Assembly: GCF_905220565.1 (NCBI RefSeq)
Contig: NC_059416.1
Span: 9,052,001-9,116,000, forward strand
DNA length: 64,000 nt
Reading direction: 5' to 3'
Source of the DNA: Melitaea cinxia
Lineage: Eukaryota > Arthropoda > Insecta > Lepidoptera > Nymphalidae
The position numbers and the translations under genes are program-made. The notes beneath the pieces are model-generated. The model had not been told where the DNA came from, searched no databases, and saw nothing but the letters and a program-made list of their open reading frames with translations. Positions within the stretch are counted from its first letter, which is position 1; the number at the start of each line of letters is the position of its first letter. Below are positions 23,426 to 34,409 of this stretch, one piece after another.

Positions 23426-23762
23426 AGTCTGTAATATCCCACTACTGGGCATAGGCCTCTTTCCCCATGTAGGAGAAGGATCAGAGCTTAATCCACCACG
23501 CGGGATCCAATGCGGGTTGGCGGATATATTCCCTACTATGAGTAACGATCGCTATCAGGTGTACATGATAACAACCGGGACCGACGGCTTAACGTGCTGT
23601 CCGAGGCACGGTGGGGAGACCCACAAGGACTGCACAAACACCCAGACCACGGCAAACGCCTGTATGGCCAATACAAATGTTTGTCATGTGCGGGGATCGA
23701 ACCCGCAACCAGCGCAACTGATACAATCCATGGCTGTAACCGTTGCGCCAACGCGGCGTCAT
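23426..23762 (-). mobile_element. tRNA-derived SINE
   Basis: Reverse strand: GCGTTGGCGCAACGGTTACA head and GCGGGTTCGATCCCCGCAC B-box region, then body ending CCTATGCCCAGTAGTGGGAT. Lies about 160 bp before the copy A ATG. Confidence 0.7.
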
Positions 23763-23839
23763 TCCTATACATCTACGACCAAATACATACATATGCATTT
23801 CGTCAATTGGCATGTAAAATTTAAATTTTATGGATTTCA

Positions 23840-23921
23840 TATCAAAATTTTATCTCTAATTATATAGTGTCACTTAGATCTCTTGTTATTAGTAACTAGT
23901 GTACCGGTAATCGTCTAAGAA
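23840..23921 (+). promoter_or_regulatory. proximal promoter of GH1 copy A
   Basis: TTATCTC (GATA-factor type on the minus strand) at 23850-23856 lies 72 bp before the ATG, followed by a TATA-like TTATATAG. The block TAGATCTCTTG...TCGTCTAAGAA up to the ATG is also recognisable before copies B and C. GATA factors commonly drive insect midgut genes; expression here is inferred, not shown. Confidence 0.5.
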
Positions 23922-26900
23922 ATGTTACGCGTCATTTTGTTTGGGTGAGAAAAAATCTTATTAAATTTACTAACTTTTATAAATTTTATTTCTTTATAAA
24001 TTTTATTTGCGTTGGGTCTATCAACTGACAAATGTATTTTTATTTTATTTTATTTTATTTATTTTATGATGAATATATGTATGAATATTTAATTTCAAAA
24101 ATTTTTAAAATAAAAAAAGTAATTATAGCTTTATTTGAATACACTCATAGAAGTTGTTGTTTAAGTGACCATATATATTTGTTTATTACTTTTAGTACTG
24201 AACTTATTTGGAATTTTTCAGCATACTCGTTTTAGCAAATATACATCAAAATAGTGCAAATTCACAGAGGGCCTCGAGAAAATTTCCTGAGGATTTTTTG
24301 TTCGGTACATCTTCATCTGCCTATCAAATAGAAGGTGGTTGGAATAAAGATGGTAAGTAATTAAACACTTAAAAGGCTAAAATGCTAGTTGCCTGTAACA
24401 CAAGAGCTGTGAGTACTGTACCGTCCACAACCAGGGCTTGGTAACGATACACATTACCTCTGACGTCACTAAATAATACATACTATTTTACACATACTAT
24501 TTTGCGCACATTGCGTGCCTCTTCTTCTCCTTCCTCTACCTCTTCCTCGTCGTTAGGTTCGTGCATTGTGTTGAGAGAGTGTGGTGTGTCTGCTAACTGC
24601 TGTGTGCCTGATAATTGTTGCGTCTCTCTGTGTAATGATAGTTGTGTGTTTTGTGAAAGTGGGTCTTGTCTGTTGTGTACGAAAACAGTATCTCCAAGCA
24701 TTTTACTGAGTATGATGGTTGTATGAATAATTGCTTGTTTCTAAAGAATGTTGGTGTCAATGTTGGAATCTAGCTGTTCTAAGTACTTTTTTACAGCCTA
24801 AATACTATAATACTAAATAACTACTAATATAACTTAATGCCACGCTCTGTTACTCTTATCAATCCTCCGCGTAGCTTGACGTTGTTCGGGGATTCGCGTC
24901 ACCCCAAGCCCTATTCACAACAGAAATAACTTATAAATACCCTGCACCTTGTAAATATTTACTTGAGTTCATCGTGTTAACTAGGAATACCCTAAGTATG
25001 ATTTTGAGATTCTGTTATATTAATAGGATAGTGAAAAAGCGTACAGTTTAACTGATTGACTGATGACCCCAGGTGCTTTGGCTGTGTTACTCGTCACAAA
25101 AACACAATACTTGGCAGCAGTATTATCTGGCTGTGATCTTCTGCAATTTTAAAGTACTTTGTCAGTCGTTCCGCCTTAGATTTTAGCAAAATATTTTCAG
25201 CTGTGTGCTACCCCCGACAAGCTGCCAACATAATTAACTTCGCTTCACAAACTACTGAGTGTAGAATACACATTTTCCAGAACTGCTTCCATTATTAGAT
25301 TTTTCCCCGATGTTATTCTTTATACGCTGAAAACGAAGTGAATCGAAAAAAATATACACCGCTGCATTTTAAATTAATAAAATTTTCTTTTAACTAATGC
25401 TATCGTAGATGACCATATAGTATGTCTGTACCGTCTTCACTTCAACATCATGTTAATATAATTAAGCACTTACTTGTTAATTATTGCAGGAAAGGGTATC
25501 TCTATATGGGATGTTGCCACACATATGGACCCATCACCGGTCCTTGACGGAAGCTCCGGTGACGTTGCCGCTGATTCTTACCATCTTTACAAACGTGATG
25601 TAGAAATGATGAAAGAATTGGGTTTAGACTTCTACCGATTCTCAATATCCTGGCCTAGGATTCTTCCATCTGGTTTTTCTAATGAAATAAATCAAGCTGG
25701 TATAAATTATTATAACAATTTAATTGACGAAATGCTTGCAAACGGTATATCACCTCTTCTAACAATATATCACTGGGATTTGCCGCATAATCTTCAAAAA
25801 TTAGGAGGTTGGGTAAATCCAATAATAATTGACTATTTCACCGATTACGCTGAAGTTTTGTTTGATAACTTCGGTGATCGTGTTAAATGTTGGATAACTA
25901 TAAATGAACCACAACAGATTTGTGTTGGAGGCTACGGCTCATCTATGTTAGCTCCACTACTCAATATGACAGGTATTGGTGAATATCTTTGTTCGAAGAA
26001 TCTTTTGCTGGCTCACGCTAAAGCTTATAGACTGTATGATGAAAAATATAGAAAAAAGCAGAATGGATTAATCGGGATTTCAATAAATGGGTACTGGTAC
26101 GAACCAGCTACTGATTCTATTGATGATAAAAAGGCTACGTTAGACACGATACAATTTGATGTAAGTTTTTTTTTTTGGTACATAGCTATCATGTTATAGG
26201 CATCACTAATATTAATGTTAATAGTTAATGTACAACACTACTCTGAGTTTTTTCATGACAGAAGATGCAAAATGTCGATTATAGTGAGATTTGAACTCGA
26301 AATCCAAATTTATAATTTATCTATGCTCCTAAAACAACAGAAAACAAATACCTTACCGTTTTATTTTGATATAATTATTGCTCCGTCATAGTCTCAAAAG
26401 TGCAAATATATGCCGACAATAATATTTTTTATTATATATATATAATGATCCTGATATTATGATATAGTGATCGCTCGTGAAGTTCTGAAATGTTTGCAAA
26501 GTACGTAACATTTACATTCATGAATAATCGTTTCAATTGTAACATTTACATTGAAATCTGTAGAAAATAACACAATTGATTTTCCCAATTATTTATTATT
26601 AATGGATAACCATTCCCTGTCCTTCCTGATATTATAACATTCGTAACGGCGGAAAGCACGAAAGATCACTCATTTTGAATAACAAGTTAGTGTTTTTGCC
26701 TTTTAGTGATTTAAACTTGATAGGTCCGCTTTTTATATCTGTAATGGCATTTAGTGCAATTTAAAAAAAATCTTAGAATATTCAGTACGAACTTTGACAC
26801 TATAAACGTGTCAAATGTGGCCTGATATCGTTGTAACTAAAGTTAATTTTTTTATATATGTATCGATTTTATAATATATCTGTATGGAATAAAGTCGGTT

Positions 26901-28294
26901 GTATTTTGGTTACTAGAATATTAATATTAATATTATTGATTCTGTCTTTTACGTTCAACTAACGCTTTCAGTGGGGCCAGTACGCACATCCAATTTTTAG
27001 TAAAGAAGGTGACTATCCCTACGAGCTGAAAAGAAAAGTATATGCTAAAAGCGCTGAACAAGGTTTTAAGCGATCTCGTTTACCAAAGTTGTCGAAATCA
27101 GAAATAGAATTTATTAAGGGTAGTTCGGATTTTTTTGGTCTCAATGCTTATACAACAACACTGGTGTACAGAAATGCTTCGTTGGAAGGAATGTACGCTG
27201 TGCCTTCTTATTTAGATGACCTGGGGGCTGGTTTTACCACAGACGATTCGTGGCCGCAAGGAGCTTCGGTTTGGTTGAAGGTTTGAAAATTAATACTTGT
27301 ATTCAAGTTATTTTATATATATATTCTAAATAAAAGCAAAGACATCATAAGTACCTGTGATATTTTAATAAATATATATATTTTAGGAAGTACCATGTGG
27401 CTTAACGAAAATACTTCTGGAAATAAGTAAGCGGTATGACAATCCACCAATTTATATCACAGAGAATGGCTGGTCGACATTTGGTGGTCTCGTAGACGAT
27501 GACAGGATTCGGTACTTAAGAAACTACCTCGATGCCGTTTTAGACGCAATAGAAGCTGGAAGCAATGTAAAGTTATACACCTATTGGAGTTTGATGGATA
27601 ACTTTGAATGGTTAAGTGGATATAGGTTAGTTCAGTCGAAGACATTCTTTCTCCCTTTACAGTAAGTTTAACAGTGTTAGTTGCAGTACTCGGTAAATTA
27701 AGGTTCTTATCAAATTCGTCCATCCTGTTATTAATACTTGCAGAGTTCTTCCATAGTTTTCTGAAGATGCTCAACTGAACTGTTCATCTTGAAGGTTTAA
27801 GTTTCAAATTTTGTGGGAAAGTGTGTGGAGATAGTCAACTTACACTATGTTAACTTAAATTTTGCACATATATATTTAAAACAGTATTAAAGAAAAGCCT
27901 CGGTCACCAACCCGCCTACCCAGCGTGGTGACTATGGGCAAAACACATGAGTTCACGTTGTTTTTGGCGTGAACTTGTGGAGGCCTATGTCCAGCAGTGG
28001 ACTGTTTAGGCTGTAATGATGATTAAAGAAAAATAACTAAGAGCACATAAAAATAAGTCTATACACTTTGGTGTCTACCCACCGAAAGAAAAATTACATA
28101 TTATTATAACAACGTATAGGTAGTGTTTATTTTTTTATTTCAGTGAGAAGTTTGGTTTATACGAAGTGGATTTCGCTGATCCAAATCGAACAAGAACTCC
28201 AAGAAAATCTTCATTTATCTATAGAGAAATTATAAGAACTAAAACCTTAGACTTTGATTACGAACCCGAAAATTTTACGGGAGGCAATATTTAG
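23922..28294 (+). CDS. GH1 beta-glucosidase / myrosinase-1-like, copy A (intact)
   Basis: Secreted family 1 glycoside hydrolase that should cleave beta-glucosides or thioglucosides with retention of configuration. Exons: 23922-23944, 24222-24352, 25490-26160, 26972-27280, 27387-27625, 28144-28294. They sum to 1,524 nt, i.e. 507 residues plus TAG, the usual family length. The 23-nt first exon gives MLRVILF, and the signal peptide continues in exon 2. Motifs: AYQIEGGW near the N-terminus, YHWDLP (His146, Trp147), TINEP (acid/base Glu191), YITENGW (nucleophile Glu404) and WSLMDNFEW. Both catalytic glutamates are present. Oddity: the usual VPWG before the nucleophile reads VPCG (Cys382). The best family match is the lepidopteran myrosinase-1-like / lactase-phlorizin-hydrolase-like group, whose natural substrate cannot be told from sequence. 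It is first of three tandem copies and the only one without a visible lesion. Confidence 0.93.
24353..25489. other. intron 2 of GH1 copy A, nothing recognised
   Basis: Low-complexity and unique sequence without splice-consistent exons. Short open frames around 24483-24726 lie in a TCT/GTG-rich patch and have no family features. Confidence 0.5.
26161..26971. other. intron 3 of GH1 copy A, nothing recognised
   Basis: AT-rich sequence between the GAT|gtaagt donor and the ctttcag|TGGGGC acceptor; no gene, tRNA or clear repeat seen. Confidence 0.5.
27893..28022 (+). mobile_element. RTE derivative, 5' truncated
   Basis: Starts inside the RTE 5' UTR (CGGTCACCAACCCGCCTACC), then ATGAGTTCACG and GAACTTGTGGAGGCCTATGT. 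Mini-ORF reads MSSRCFWRELVEAYVQQWTV then stop. In intron 5 of copy A. Confidence 0.75.
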
Positions 28295-28309
28295 AAAAGA
28301 AAAGTGATC

Positions 28310-28315
28310 AATAAA
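28310..28315 (+). other. poly(A) signal of GH1 copy A
   Basis: AATAAA 16 nt after the TAG stop; the flanking 3' UTR matches that of copy B. Confidence 0.65.
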
Positions 28316-28406
28316 CAACTGATAGGTTAAGTTGGACAGTAATGTTATTTTTAAAAATATTTATGCATTTTTGTTAGTAATTAATTTTAACGCCATTCAG
28401 CTTCTA

Positions 28407-28500
28407 AGATCCCACAGCTTTGCATAAGCGTCTTTCTACATTAGATGAAGGATTAGAGCTTAATCCACCACGCTGCACCATTGTGGGTTGGCGGTGTAAT
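28407..28500 (-). mobile_element. SINE tail fragment
   Basis: GATTAGAGCTTAATCCACCA and GTGGGTTGGCGG match the tails of the SINEs at 23426 and 49043. Confidence 0.5.
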
Positions 28501-28929
28501 AAATTTATATTTATTTTCTTATATTACGATTTAATAAATGTTGTTTTTCTGCTACAAGTCTTCTTTTTATTTTCATAAAATTAAAGTATATCCTGTGAAT
28601 CTACCGGTAAATATTATATCATTAAATAGTATTAATTTGAATATTAAGTGCCTGTTTTAAATTTCACTATCATTTTTTTTAAGCTATAATGATTTTATAA
28701 TTCGATATTATTGTTTTCGGATGATCGTCTGTTATAAGCCATAACTAAGAAAAGTCATAAAGCAATGCGACTCTAGTGGACTCTAGTGACTGTTAGTCTA
28801 ATTTGACAATTGAAAATTGATATAACAATATCCACTTATACCATTTCAAAACCTTTACAAAAGGAATGTATTTCTGGAAAATTAATTGCTAGTTATTATA
28901 ATAACACGCAAATGCTAATAATACATTTT

Positions 28930-29015
28930 AAGTAATTGACTTTTTTCGACCTACGTTGTATTACTTGTCGATGTAAATTGAAGACAGTTTTTATTTATTT
29001 GCGAGCAATCACTAA
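28930..29015 (+). mobile_element. ACCGACTTC-family 3' fragment
   Basis: CGACCTACGTTGTATTACTT and a TTTGCGAGCAATCAC end match the right part of the element at 45175. Confidence 0.5.
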
Positions 29016-29170
29016 TATTTTATTAGTTTACTTTTTTGTCTTTATTTAGGGTCTTTTTATACATACTTGTATGTACATGTATACTCGTATGCACATGACA
29101 GTCCTATACTAAGCTTATCTTTATAATACTAACAATTTTAACATTTTTAAATAAACTAAATTATACTACT

Positions 29171-29415
29171 ATCACCCCCTCTCTTCCCGTGGATGTCGTA
29201 AAAGGCGACTAAGGGATAACACAGTTACACTACCATATTGGAACTTATAAAGTCAACTGCTGGTTTTGAAATACACAGGCCGAAGACGGGTCGGGACGGG
29301 TCTTCGGCGCGACATATAAAAGGCAACACACATGAGTTCACGGCTTTTTCGGCGCGAACTTGTGAAGGCCTATGTGTCCAGCAGTGGACTGCGATAGACT
29401 GAAGTGATGATGATG
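29171..29415 (+). mobile_element. RTE derivative
   Basis: CTCTTCCCGTGGATGTCGTA through CATGAGTTCACGGC and CAGCAGTGGACTGCGATAG; ends in TGATGATGATGAG. Part of the 5' UTR is deleted. It lies about 240 bp before the start codon of copy B. Confidence 0.75.
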
Positions 29416-29564
29416 AGTGATGAACTGAGGGTAGATGTATAAAATGTATTCATGTCTATAATTGAACCAATATTACAATACCACAAGCGCTCACTAGAAC
29501 ATGCCGCACACAAATGAAGTAGCTCAGAGTTTCCTTTAAAAATGTTTTATATTTTTTTATATTA

Positions 29565-29652
29565 TAAGCTTTATCTCCTTCTTATAGTAAAATGTAGAAT
29601 CCGCTTAGATATCTTAAAACGATTATCTAGTATTGAAGATATCGTCTGAGAA
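29565..29652 (+). promoter_or_regulatory. proximal promoter of GH1 copy B
   Basis: TTATCTC at 29571-29577, 82 bp before the ATG, preceded by AAGC as in copy C. The block TCTAGTATTGAAGATATCGT just before the ATG is almost identical in copy C. Confidence 0.5.
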
Positions 29653-30530
29653 ATGTCACGCGTCGTTTTGTTCTGGTGAGATAACACCTTAGATTTTTTT
29701 AAAGTTTATTTAATATGTATGTCAGCTAGCAAATTATGTTATATTTACTTTTGATAATTTGTAAACTACAAATTTTTTTACTAGTAAATGAATCTTTACA
29801 TAGAAATAGGTTTTGAAGTGACGTACATTTTTTTATTCTATATTAATAATTTAAGCCTTTTCGTGTTTTTTAAATGATGTCTTTGGATACAACGATAAAA
29901 TAAAATGGGTTACAATGGTATTGTAGTGTGGAGTATCGTGCCTTTTAAAAATTTATTGTCAAAGTACTGTGATTTTATTTGATAGACAAATAAATAGTCC
30001 GTCTGTTCTATTTTTATTTTAAGAAAAATTACGTGAACGTTAAAAACTGTAATTCAAAAATAGTGTAGAATAGACTGTAAAGTGAATAAACAAAATAAAT
30101 GAATAAAATAAATAAATTTACAACATAACTTAATTGTATTTTATATTCTTGTGGAATAAAATAAGAATAACTATTACATAACAAAATGACAAATAAAGGT
30201 GACTTCTCTTTAATTTCATTTTGCAAAAACTAAAGAGATGTGAGGAGGATACAAAATAATTTGCACAATAAAAAGAAAATAAAAATAAATATATACCTAC
30301 AACAAGTACAAGAAACGGCCTAGTGATTAATTAAAGATTTTTTGCGAAGAAAATACACATGTGTAAATATTGCTAGTTTTAGATACTTTTATATTACGTG
30401 ATATTCATTATCTTCGGCAGCTACATTTATCATTACTCATTCAAATTAAGGTTTTGACATTCCTTTTCATACAACATATAACGAATACTGTTCTCCTACA
30501 TGGGGAAAAGGCCCATGCCCGGTAGTATTA

Positions 30531-31284
30531 TTAGGTGTACAAATAAGTTTTAGGACACTTCGATTTTGTATCATAACAGCTATTCTAAATTAATTCAAAT
30601 GTCCCGCTCACTTATCATAGATGGCGCTTGATATGTAGTATCGAAACGTAAAGCAGTCATAAACATAACTTATAATTCTGTAAATTAAACATGCAGACCG
30701 ATAAGCTATTTATTAGACACTGCATTCGCTACGAATTCCACCAAGGAAAAAGTGTTAGGAAAGCGTGTGAATCGATATGTTCTGTTCTTGGAGACAACAT
30801 TGTATCTAAAAGTACATGTGAGTATGGGTATAAGCGATTCAAAGAAGGTGATTTCGAGATTTCGAAGGTGATTCCATTTTCTGGTAAAGGAAAACGTTCA
30901 GTAAAACTGCTCCATGACAACGCGCGGCCTCATGTGGGTAAACCGGTCAAGGATACGTTACTAGCGCTTGGATGGGAAGCTGTACCACACCCGGCGTATT
31001 CACCAGACTTAGCCCCATCCGATTATCATTTATTCTGGAAAATGTAGAACGATTTGTCTGACGTGCGATTCAAAACATTTCAAGAAGTAGAAAAATGGGT
31101 CGCTAAATTTCTCATCTCGCAAGTCGAAAGTTTCTTTGCGAAAGGCATCCGCGAGTTACCTGAGAGATGGCTGAAGGTCATTCAGTGCGATGGAGATTAC
31201 TTCGATAAATAACTGTGTTTTACTTCTTTTTTAATAAATCTTGAATTTTTTTAAAAATGTTCTAAAACTTATTTGTACACCTAA
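30531..31284 (+). mobile_element. mariner element, internally deleted transposase
   Basis: Inverted ends TTAGGTGTACAAATAAGTTT at 30531 and its complement ending 31284, with TA on both sides. The ORF from 30691 has the mariner N-terminus (FIRHCIRYEFHQGKSVRKAC), then jumps to LLHDNARPHVGK and YSPDLAPSDYHLF. Spacing of these two Asp fits D34D. The first catalytic Asp region is deleted and a TAG interrupts at 31045, so it is non-autonomous. It sits inside a SINE fragment (30490-30530). Confidence 0.85.
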
Positions 31285-31667
31285 TATATTCGTGTTTCTT
31301 TACTCGACAAAATTAAAAGCAATGCACACTATTTCGTTCGTATAAGCAAGTCGTGCTCTTATCGAAATATTTCTTAGATTGATAAGGTACAGATCAACAT
31401 GTCTGATATATATAAGATAATTCACATATACCACTGTTCACCTCTGAATTGGATTGCGGGGACGTAGCATTAGTGTCAACGGCGATGACATCACTTTGTT
31501 AAACATACACTAAATATAAGTAGATTATAGATGAAAGATTTAATTCAGAGTAAAATAAAAATATAATAATTTATTGTTATTTTTTCACCCATAAGTAAGC
31601 AAAAGACAACAAAAAAATTAAATGAACATCTGCCTACATACATACTTATCATCATTACATCATTATA

Positions 31668-31735
31668 GCCTATACAGTCCACTGCTGGAAAGCCTCCACA
31701 AGTTTACGCCAAAAACAACGTGAACTCATACATAC
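31668..31735 (-). mobile_element. RTE derivative fragment
   Basis: Short piece with GCCTATACAGTCCACTGCTG and CGTGAACTCATA; the 5' UTR half is missing. A fuller copy follows at 31808. Confidence 0.6.
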
Positions 31736-31807
31736 TTATAGATACGTGTTTTTTGTTTTATTCATAAAAATAGTATTTGATTTAGTCAAATATAATTTAC
31801 TATATCA

Positions 31808-32132
31808 TTATAGCCTATACAGTCCACTATTGGACATAGGCCTCCACAAGTTTACGCCAAAAATAACGTGAACTCATGTGTTTTGCCCATAGTCACCGCG
31901 CTGCGCAGGCGGGTTGGTGACCGCAGGGCTGGCTTTGTTGCACCGAAGACGCTGCTGCCCGTCTTCGGCCTGTGTGTTTCAAATCCAGCAATTAGATGGT
32001 TATCCCGCCACCTGACGGCTTTTTAAGTTCCAAGGTGGTAGCGGAACTGTGTTATCCCTTAGCCGCCTCTTACGACACCCACGGGAAGAGAGGGGGTGGC
32101 TATATTCTTTTGTACCGAAGCCACAAAATACG
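31808..32132 (-). mobile_element. internally deleted RTE derivative
   Basis: Complete-looking short element in intron 1 of copy B, about 60 bp before exon 2. Mini-ORF starts MSSRYFWRKLVEAYVQ and then a stop. Confidence 0.75.
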
Positions 32133-32689
32133 TTTTATACTGTACGTAATTTACTATAACAAATGAGTAATAATTGTTATAAATTCACAGCATATTAGCA
32201 TTAATAGGTTCAAGTGGCACTTATTCCAAACGAGCCGTAAGAACATTCCCTGAGGGATTTCAATTTGGTGCTTCTACAGCTGCCTATCAAATAGAAGGAG
32301 GTTGGAATGAAGATGGTAAGCAAATAAAGTAATCCATTGAAATAGCCTTAATAAATACTGAAGACAAAGCGTAGTCCAATATTAGTAGGTACACTGAAAC
32401 CACACAAATTCGTTGGAAATAAATCTTCGAATACAAACCTTCAATAATAATTCAACTCACGACACAATTTACTCAAACAGTTAAGTGAAGTGTTTGAAAA
32501 GTGAAAACATATTTTAATAATCTTTACTCTTAATAGAAGAGCTAGCCTTTGCCGAGCTGTGTTGCAATTACAGTTTGTAATAGTAGAATATATTTATAAA
32601 ATGTATAGATTTTGCCATAATCTTTATATTCAATGAATTTTCGGTCATTTAAATAAATTTTATTAATCGAACACTAACAACCAATCTAT

Positions 32690-33031
32690 TGTAGTGGTTC
32701 ATGCGCCATGTGCCTTACCACCGACGGTTCGCGGGTTTGATTCCCGCTCGGGATGGATATTTGTATTAGTACAAATATATTTATTTATTTATTAATACTT
32801 TATTGCACAATACATTAAAGAATTGTACAAAAGCCGGGCTTAATGTTTAAAGCATTATCTACCAGCCAACCTCAGGACGTACAAGAGCTGACGTTTGTAG
32901 GTGTGCAAAATTGAGTATTAGCAAAATTTACATTAAGAAGAGAAAAAAGAGAGGAAATATAAGGTAACGTTAGTGGCAATCGTTATATTATATACACGAG
33001 CAAATAATTCATATATATACCATACAAATAT

Positions 33032-33062
<31 letters not shown>

Positions 33063-33360
33063 CATACATACATACATACATACATACATACATACATTCG
33101 CACATAATACTATATTAATATATCATTGAAGTTTGAATGTTTCACTGTGGGTCTTCCCACCGAGTCTCGGAGAGCACGTTAAGCTTTCAGTCCCGGTTGT
33201 CATCATGTACATTTGATACCGATCTTCACTCATAGGGGGTAATATATACGCCAAGCCTTAGTGGAGCAGCGTGGTGGATTAAACTCTAATCCTTTTCCTA
33301 CATGGATAAAGAGGCTTATGACCAGCACTGAGATATTATATTGGGATGTTATAGTACTCG
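32690..33360 (+). mobile_element. SINE split by LINE fragment and microsatellite
   Basis: tRNA-like head with GGTTCGCGGGTTTGATTCCC at 32728, then a reversed LINE 3' piece (32783-32960), a (TACA)n tract at 33026-33100, and SINE body (GTCTTCCCACCGAGTCTCGG...GTGGTGGATTAAA) from 33140. Confidence 0.5.
33026..33100. repeat. (TACA)n microsatellite
   Basis: Repeated TACATACA units interrupted once by TATATACA. Confidence 0.9.
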
Positions 33361-33379
33361 TCGCACTGGGATATTATAG

Positions 33380-33771
33380 CCTGAATTATAATTACGCAGG
33401 CGATGAACGGGGGTGCGTAGGAGGCGCTACTTAATGCACCTCCAGTAACGCCCCTGTGCCCGTGTCGGGCCGGGATGGGAACCAGGTCCTGCTAGACATG
33501 ACGTCGTCGGGATTATTCAGAGGTGAGCCGAACAGTTCCCATGGAGGAGAAGTCGGGCCTTTTCGCCGAGGCCAGCCTGTCGCTAGAGGAATCCTGTTGC
33601 CTGCAGGTCCGGGACCCTCCAATTAAAGCGATTGAAGGCTCCCGCAGGGGTTTTGGTCGGTATTACACCCCTAAGTGCTGAAGCCGACATATGGTCTAGG
33701 AATGCCTACCCGGGCATCCTGGATATCACCCGAAAATAGGTTCCCCTGCGATACCAACAAAAAAAAGGCTG
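33380..33771 (+). mobile_element. GC-rich insertion ending in poly(A), type unknown
   Basis: About 390 bp of much higher GC than its surroundings (GGTGCGTAGGAGGCGCTACT, GGACCCTCCAATTAAAGCGA, CCGACATATGGTCTAGGAAT) ending ACCAACAAAAAAAAGG. Looks like a non-LTR retrotransposon 3' end or SINE. In intron 2 of copy B. Confidence 0.45.
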
Positions 33772-34409
33772 AATCATAATCGTAATCAAACAAAACTAAT
33801 AAAATAATTTTGTCAAAATTACAGCAGCGCTAGCGTGAATGACAGACAGTGTTCCATGCCCAGTGCATGTCTTCACTTCAACATCATGTTAGTCTTTACT
33901 TAACTAAACTCATATTAATTATTCCAGGAAAAGGTCTCTCTATATGGGATGTTGCCACACATATGGAACCATCGCCAGTGCGTGATGGAAGCTCCGGTGA
34001 CATTGCCGCTGACTCTTATCATCTTTATAAACGGGATGTTGAAATGATGAAAGAAATAGGCTTAGACTACTACCGATTCTCAGTATCCTGGGCTAGGATT
34101 CTTCCGTCTGGTTTTTCGAATGAAATTAATCAAGCTGGTATAAATTATTACAATAATTTAATCGACGAAATGCTTGCGAACGGTATATCACCTTTTGTAA
34201 CACTATACCATTCTGATTTGCCACACAATCTTCAAAAATTAGGAGGTTGGGTAAATCCAATAATAGTTGACTATTTCGCTAATTACGCTCAAGTTGTGTT
34301 TGATAACTTCGGTGATCGTGTTAAATTTTGGATTACTATAAATGAACCAAAACCTGTTTGTTATGGGGGCTACGGCTCAGCTGATGCAGCTCCATTACTC
34401 AATATGAGC

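Noticed and set aside
24483..24726. Cys-rich 74-codon ORF in copy A intron 2
   Set aside because: Opposing frames of equal length lie in a simple TCT/GTG-rich patch; no signal peptide with consistent exons.
33431..33622. 63-codon proline/glycine-rich minus ORF
   Set aside because: Shadow of the GC-rich retrotransposed-looking insertion.
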